Assembly: GCA_029641185.1 (NCBI GenBank)
Contig: JAPWGK010000016.1
Span: 372,001 to 436,000, forward strand
Source: Pseudofabraea citricarpa
Taxonomy: Eukaryota; Ascomycota; Leotiomycetes; Helotiales; Dermateaceae
Direction of reading: 5' to 3'
DNA: 64,000 nt
The notes below the pieces were generated by a model. It was not told where the DNA came from, searched no databases, and was given only the letters and a program-made list of their open reading frames with translations. Numbering within the stretch: the stretch's first letter is position 1; the number at the start of each line of letters is the position of its first letter. The position numbers and the translations under genes are program-made. Positions 57,113-64,000 of the stretch are shown piece after piece.

Positions 57113-60100
57113 TTATCGAGTTTGGTTTCGTGAAAGCTGAGGCCGAGTATTGTCCTCATCAGAATCCTCCCCTGGGGAAACATCGGGGTGGCTCTCTTCT
57201 TCATCCTGGGCCCCATTTGTGAGATTTGAAGACACTTTTTGGTTCGAGCCTACGGTCGGTGTTCCACTCATAACTCGCCGCCTAGCACTGCTTTCGGACT
57301 CACTGCGCTGCAAAGATGGTTGCCGACTACCAAAGCCTGGACGTGAAGTTACGGCCTCGTGTGGTAGATTGGAGCGTATTTTCCGTGTGCTTAGGGAGCC
57401 TTCCTTAACTTGAGCGATCTCCTTTCTGATTTCTAGGACGGATCGTCGTAGTAAGATGAGCTGGTTTGTGAAGTCATCCATTTCCTTTCGAGACGGCCCT
57501 AAGGATTGTTCTCGAAGACTGTTTGTGTTCATAGCTGATATCTTAGCCCCGAGGTCATTACTGCATTTAAGGAAGATCCTAACTCACTCCTAGTCTCTTG
57601 AATAGGTCGACTATTTGCAGGCCGCTGCTGGCTCAAATTTCCTGGTTCCTTAACTTGGGCCCGTACTTCTTCTAAGCCTACTCGGAGCTGGTTGAAACGA
57701 TTATCTATGTCCCTCATCTGAGGATAGTTCTGATCGACAACGGAAAAAATATGATTCGCCAAATCTCGCGTGTTGATGCCGTTAATGCGACCGTCCAGAT
57801 TGTTATATGACATGGAAAGACCTTCAATATCGTTTTGAAGTTGTGTCATACGCGTCCCAAAATTGTTCATGGGATGATAAAGATCAGTCTCTATTCTGGC
57901 GAGTCGGGGCGTGATACTGTTTATTCCTTCGGCTGTGCGTTGCTCTAGATCATTTATCTTGATTCTAACGTCCAGAATTGCGTCGTCGGAAATAGAAGCT
58001 GGTCCTGCATTGTTGTCGCGAGCCTCGTCTATGGCATTTCCATGCCTATCCTTTGGCAAGGCCTCTTGGGCCCTCTGAACCTCTTCCAAAGTAGTTTCAA
58101 GAGATGAGACACGATTGTCAAATGAATCAAGAAGATTTTCGATAGCAGCAATTTCAACCCTTCGCTCCCGATTGGTTTCATCACATTTTTGAGCGAGCTT
58201 AGTTACTTCTGCAGACACAGAAGCATAATCTCCGTTAGGGCGAGACTTCTCTTTAAAGTTAGTTAGAGTATCTTTAAGTCCTTGGATCTGCATAGCTAGT
58301 GCTTCTTTCTCTGTATCTGCGTCTGATACCCAAGCGCGAGTTTGTTTTTCTAGATTCGCAACTTTTTGTTCTAGCAGAATACTAGAGGGTTCTTTTGTCG
58401 TATTACCAGGTGGTGGATTTGACTGGGTTCCATTATTGGGAAGATCAACGTCTCGGAGGTTGGCGTTAGTAATACCTTTCTCAAGCAGGCCAAGCTTCTC
58501 TTCCAGGCCATCTAATTTCGCTTGAAAACCCGACTGGGCTTCACTGAGGTCCGGAAGATACTGTTTCTCCTGTGCAAGAGAGTTCAATGATTCCTCTATA
58601 ACGGCTATAGTAGTCTGTAGTTCTGTAAACTTGTGGTGAAACTTGTGTTCGTTGTCTAGAGAAGCAAGAACTAGATTCTGCAGGCTACCTCCGTTGCCCG
58701 CTCCATTAGTAGTATGAACAAGGTTTGTAAGAGAATCCCCCTGATATGCTAATTTTTCATCTTGTTGAGCTGATATTTGAGCATGGTCAGAAAGCTTGAT
58801 TGCCTGCTGTTGAAGCGTCTCTTTAAAGTCAGCAAGCTCTTTATTTATCTGGCCGAGTTCCTCAGGAAGTCCTTGAAGTGGTTCAAGAGTCTGTTTGAAT
58901 TCAGAGGTTGTTGTCTCCGTAGATTTGACTATAGCATCATGACCACTTTGAAGGTTTGTGATAGAACTTTGGAGAATTTCGAGACCCTTGCTATGATTGT
59001 CTGATATGCCACGTAGCTGCTGTAATGTGGATTGTGGACCATCAACGAGTGTATATACCTGCTGAAGTGACTTTTCCATAGCCTCGAAACGATTGGGAAT
59101 ATACTCCGATACTTTATCCTGCATAGACTTTATGTTGGTTTTTTGAGTTTCGGAAGCAGCCTGTAGTGCATCGGAAGCAGCTCGTAATTTTTTGCAGTCC
59201 TCTTTACAATCTGACAGCTCCTTCTTCTGCTCTTCGTTTTCTGCCTTTAAATTTTGGTATGCCTTCTCCAACTGGCTGCACCTAGCTTGCAATGGCTCAA
59301 CAGCTCCAGCCCCAGACTCTATGCCCAAGTTACTCTTAACGACCTTTGTAGCAAATAAAGTGGCGGTCTTAGCCATCTCAATTTCAACACTATGCAACTT
59401 TTGGCTTACAGATTCGTAAGCCTTCTCCGCTCGTGCTAGACTAGCCTTTTTCTGCTCCGCTAGACCTGGATAAGCTGGATAATAGCTGTCACTTTTTCTC
59501 TTTTCGAGCTGGTGTTCTTCAAGTTTCTTCTTTGCCGACTCGTGTTCTAGGGAAATGATGACTTGTTTTGTTGTTTGCTTTGTCAATTCTGCCAAAATAT
59601 CGGCTAGAGCAGTAACAGCTAGGTTACTTGGATCTGCATCTTCTGTAGTGGATGCCTTATCAACGTGACTCGCCATATCCGCGTGACGTGCTCTCGAATC
59701 AATATCTGCATTCTCTGGCGGATGAGAATGCGATGCTACATTATCCAACGAATTAGATGGCGGTCCACTGACTGACTGAGGCGTGTGACTTGTAGAATGG
59801 TCATCATGTGTAGAACGTCTACGAGGCGAGTCTGAGGAGTGTTAGTAAAAACGATATTATATGTATCATAGTCAAGCATGCGAGTACACCACTTGCTATT
59901 TTTAGACTATATCGGGATCATACCTCTTGTTGTATCAAGCCGATCTCGAGTTTGAGCTGGAGGTCCTTTATCTCCATAATTAGGTCTATAGTTTGAATAA
60001 CTTGATCGCGTGTTATTGTTGGAGAGTTCTGGCGATCTCAGCCTTTGTCTTGGATGCCTTTCTGGAGAATTTGATCGTCTCCTATCTCTATCATCATACC

Positions 60101-60341
60101 GAGTGCTACCTGAGTATTGTCGATCTGCTGAACGTGCAGAATATTGGTCATCGCGAATTCGACTGTAGCTTGGAGAGTGGTTTCGTGATTGTCGTGGACC
60201 TCTCGGTGGACTACTATCTGCTCGCATATTCCCCACTTCGCTGTATCTTCTTTGGGGTGTTTCGTGGTTCGAAGAAGTAGGACTGAAGTAGTCTCCAGCG
60301 CTCGCGCGCTTACGCTTTCCTGATGAATCGGAAGCACTCAT
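57113..60341 (-). CDS. Large coiled-coil protein with basic N-terminus
   Basis: The exons are 59924-60341, 57588-59831 and 57113-57534 (1027 residues). I do not recognise the family. Residues 1-160 are Ser/Arg/Tyr-rich (RQSRNHSPSYSRIRDD, DDRDRRRSNSPERHPRQR), resembling SR-type or chromatin-linked regions. From ~190 to ~900 heptads are frequent: KKKLEEHQLEKRKSDSYY, LEKAYQNLKAENEEQKKELS, and later NDLEQRTAEGINSITPRLAR. A last helix (FTNQLILLRRSVLEIRKEIA) precedes a Ser/Arg/Asp tail ending SRNQTR. The layout suggests a scaffold, perhaps nuclear. It is divergent from RVB2. The second splice site (donor after AGG-A) was chosen because it restores the frame. Confidence 0.75.
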
Positions 60342-61031
60342 GCGCTATTAGATCTGTGCAGGTGAACATCAGTTATGACTTCGATGTAAAGTATATGTAG
60401 AGTTGGCTGAGTGAGGACATGATTGTTACGGGCTTGAACAAATCTTCTCCAAGCTTCTTCGGCGTAGAAGTGTAATGTTGAAATGCGAAGATTATGGTGT
60501 AAAGAGGAGATGCAATGAAACCTGTTGGACTTGATTTTATTTTTGGGATAGGAACTTACCTCGGTTTGGGATGGCCGAAAACCACTAGGTAAACCTACTT
60601 GTTATGATTGAATGTGCTAGAGATGGCATGATCAAACAGTGGGAGATCCCTTGGGAAGTAGGTCAAACGTCGTTGAGAATCGGTGAAGATGGTAGATGGC
60701 GCGGGGAAATCAAAGCTGCAGAAGAAGAAGGGGCGGTCAATGGTTAGATTGACAACTGGAGGATTCAAGTCAAATAGGCTATGGTAGGCCGAAAACAGTA
60801 TGCAAGAGGAGTTGCGTGGCCCGTATGCAGAAAACCGGAGTAAATACAAATAAAACGCGAGAGGAGGAAGTTCCCCCAGATTTTATATTCAATCGCGTAT
60901 CGCCGTTGTGCAGCCTGCAATCCAAGGCACCACCACATATCGTGCGAACCTAATTACTACCTATGGGAGCGCGATGCGACTAAAGTTTGCGCGTCTCTCT
61001 TCAAGCAAAGCATTCTCCAACAAACCTCAAA
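60342..61031. other. Divergent promoter region
   Basis: This 690-bp stretch lies between the coiled-coil gene and RVB2. No gene or named motif is seen. Confidence 0.45.
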
Positions 61032-62552
<1,521 letters not shown>

Positions 62553-62829
62553 TTGTTCGATGTGAGCAGAGCGGTGGCGTTTGGGCAAATGGCAAAAACT
62601 GGTTAGATATCTTGTAGAATAGTAAAATTGGCGTACGAGGCTGGCTGAGCTGCGGACATGTCAAACAACACTCATGGAGACAGGTTCGACGAAGAGCAAT
62701 TTTTTAGTGGGAGGCGAGTAATTAAACACGAATTTACAAGCTCTTTCATTTGAAGACGATGACCTATTTTCCACAGCCGATGCCTCCATTAAACACCGAA
62801 CGCCCGTACCATGCAAATTATTCAGATGG
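62553..62829. other. Short intergenic gap between convergent genes
   Basis: It holds the 3' ends of RVB2 and BRX1. Nothing else is seen. Confidence 0.5.
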
Positions 62830-63884
62830 TTAAGCAAACAGTTCACTCGTGTCCAGAGCATCCTTTGGCATCTTTCTGCCACCAGTGGTTCTCAACCCCA
62901 AATCGCCTCTCTTAGCCAGTCTCTCCACGCCCTGCTCAGCACGAGCATTGTAACGTCCAGCCTTCTTGTTTCTAATCTCACTTCTGACTTGGTTGGGGCT
63001 AACGAACTCCTTGTTCTGGTAAAGGATGGGGCCTCCAAAACTACCTTCCTGGATGACAATTGGGGTTAGGACGAATCGAGGTCCAATCTCAACTAACGAG
63101 ACCTCGGTATCCTTGCCCTTCTCCTTCTTTGCAGACTCGGTGACGGACTTCTCGGTCTCATTGATCTGGTAGTTCCGAATCCAGACCTTGCCATCCGCCA
63201 AGGTGAATCCCATAACGTGGTCAACAAAGGGCTTTGCCTTCCTCGCACCCTTGGGCACACCGAAGATGTGAAGGAAGAGTTCCTTCATGAGACGGAGATG
63301 CGGTTCGCTGTCGAATTTCGCATCGAATGAAAGGATTGGTCTTGAGCCCTTCAAGCAGTTGCCGGTGAAATGAAGCTCTTCCATCGTGTGCACTATTTCT
63401 TAATTAGTTTGGCGGGGTAGAAAAATCCGATATAAACATACAATTTTGTACGTGCATCTTCACCGTCGGTCCATTGGGTGCCTTGCTCATCCACAGATAC
63501 AGATCCGAGTTTTTCCGGGCTTCAAAATAGAACACATTATTACAGTTGTAGAGCTCAGCGAGTTCGTTCAAATGGTATAGTTTAGATTTGGTATCTAGTT
63601 TTGCGTCCTTTCGACCATGCGGTAACAGGGAAGCTAAATCGTTTAACAAATGACGATGTCTAGAAATGAAGCATCAGCAAACTTGCGCGTAAAGGAGTTA
63701 CAGTGAAGGAGCTAATGTGGAGGGTCTATAGCAAAAACTGCCATTGAAGGAAAATAATTTACCTGAATGTGATACCTCTTGAGGAGAGGATCAAGACCCG
63801 CTGCTTGTTCTTTTTCACGCCGGTAGCTGGTGCATCGTCATTCTGACCACTGGTTTTGGAGAGTGACTTGTATACTGAAGCCAT
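62830..63884 (-). CDS. BRX1: Ribosome assembly factor Brx1 (Brix domain)
   Basis: The exons are 63763-63884, 63442-63659 and 62830-63392 (300 residues). Brx1 acts with Ebp2 in early nucleolar 60S subunit assembly. The Brix fold shows as KQRVLILSSRGITFRHRHLL, then NDLASLLPHGRKDAKLD, NCNNVFYFEARKNSDLYLWM, GPTVKMHVQNLHTMEELHFT, GNCLKGSRPILSFD and ELFLHIFGVPKGARKAKPF. The C-terminal part has EIGPRFVLTPIVIQEGSFGG and ends RTTGGRKMPKDALDTSELFA. The length fits Brx1 and clearly sets it apart from Rpf1, Rpf2 and Imp4. Introns are 103 and 49 bp. Confidence 0.94.
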
Positions 63885-64000
63885 TGCGTTGTGTTGTGGT
63901 ATTACTTCTCTCGGCGCAAAAAGTTCTTGGGGAGCTACTCTACCAAAATTTTGAGATTCTGATTCTGATATCGCGATATCTTAGCGCGGTCTAATTAAGC
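63885..64000. promoter_or_regulatory. Upstream region of BRX1, window edge
   Basis: 116 bp upstream of the BRX1 start. No motif is claimed. Confidence 0.3.

Overview
This window is nuclear DNA of a filamentous ascomycete (Pezizomycotina). Most genes carry short introns of about 48-60 bp with GT...AG ends and CTAAC/CTGAC-like branch points. The housekeeping genes are unmistakably fungal (Byr4-type septation regulator, Get5 with the fungal N-terminus, Scd6, mS33, Pex39-like, Atg37-like). A 2.4-kb island has lost almost all CpA/TpG dinucleotides, the mark of repeat-induced point mutation (RIP). I suspect Leotiomycetes (Sclerotinia/Botrytis relatives) from general sequence feel; that is inference, not proof. 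All gene models were spliced by eye; each joined model keeps one reading frame, but starts and minor exons are unverified.

Left third (1-21 kb): a degenerate RNase H-like protein, a possible tRNA-derived short repeat, an aldo-keto reductase, a small membrane protein, the selenoprotein O family AMPylator (Cys form), the P-body protein Scd6, a Pex39-like peroxin, a Puf RNA-binding protein, mitoribosomal mS33, an RNase III with dsRBD, and an acyl-CoA-binding protein with a C-terminal membrane anchor (Atg37/ACBD5 type). Middle (21-35 kb): a GFA/CENP-V-type zinc protein, an unknown coiled-coil protein, an XRCC4-like NHEJ factor head-to-head with the Byr4/Bfa1 homologue, Nop2 head-to-head with Get5, and cofilin, whose coding sequence starts with a 3-nt exon and an 11-nt exon.

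35.9-38.3 kb: a RIP-destroyed Fot1/pogo-type DNA transposon with 94-bp terminal inverted repeats and a TA target duplication. It is followed by a HIT-family hydrolase and mitochondrial Hsp60.

42.1-55.3 kb is the most unusual part: seven genes in a row (six on the minus strand, one on the plus), each coding for a small protein of about 165-271 residues. Each has one N-terminal Myb/SANT-like domain and a divergent, charged, low-complexity tail. Six share a phase-0 intron at exactly the same place, just before a conserved [VI]-D-aromatic/Met motif. I read this as a tandemly expanded, fast-diverging family of putative DNA-binding proteins; function unknown. The right end (57-64 kb) returns to conserved genes: a 1027-residue coiled-coil protein, the AAA+ ATPase Rvb2, and the ribosome assembly factor Brx1.
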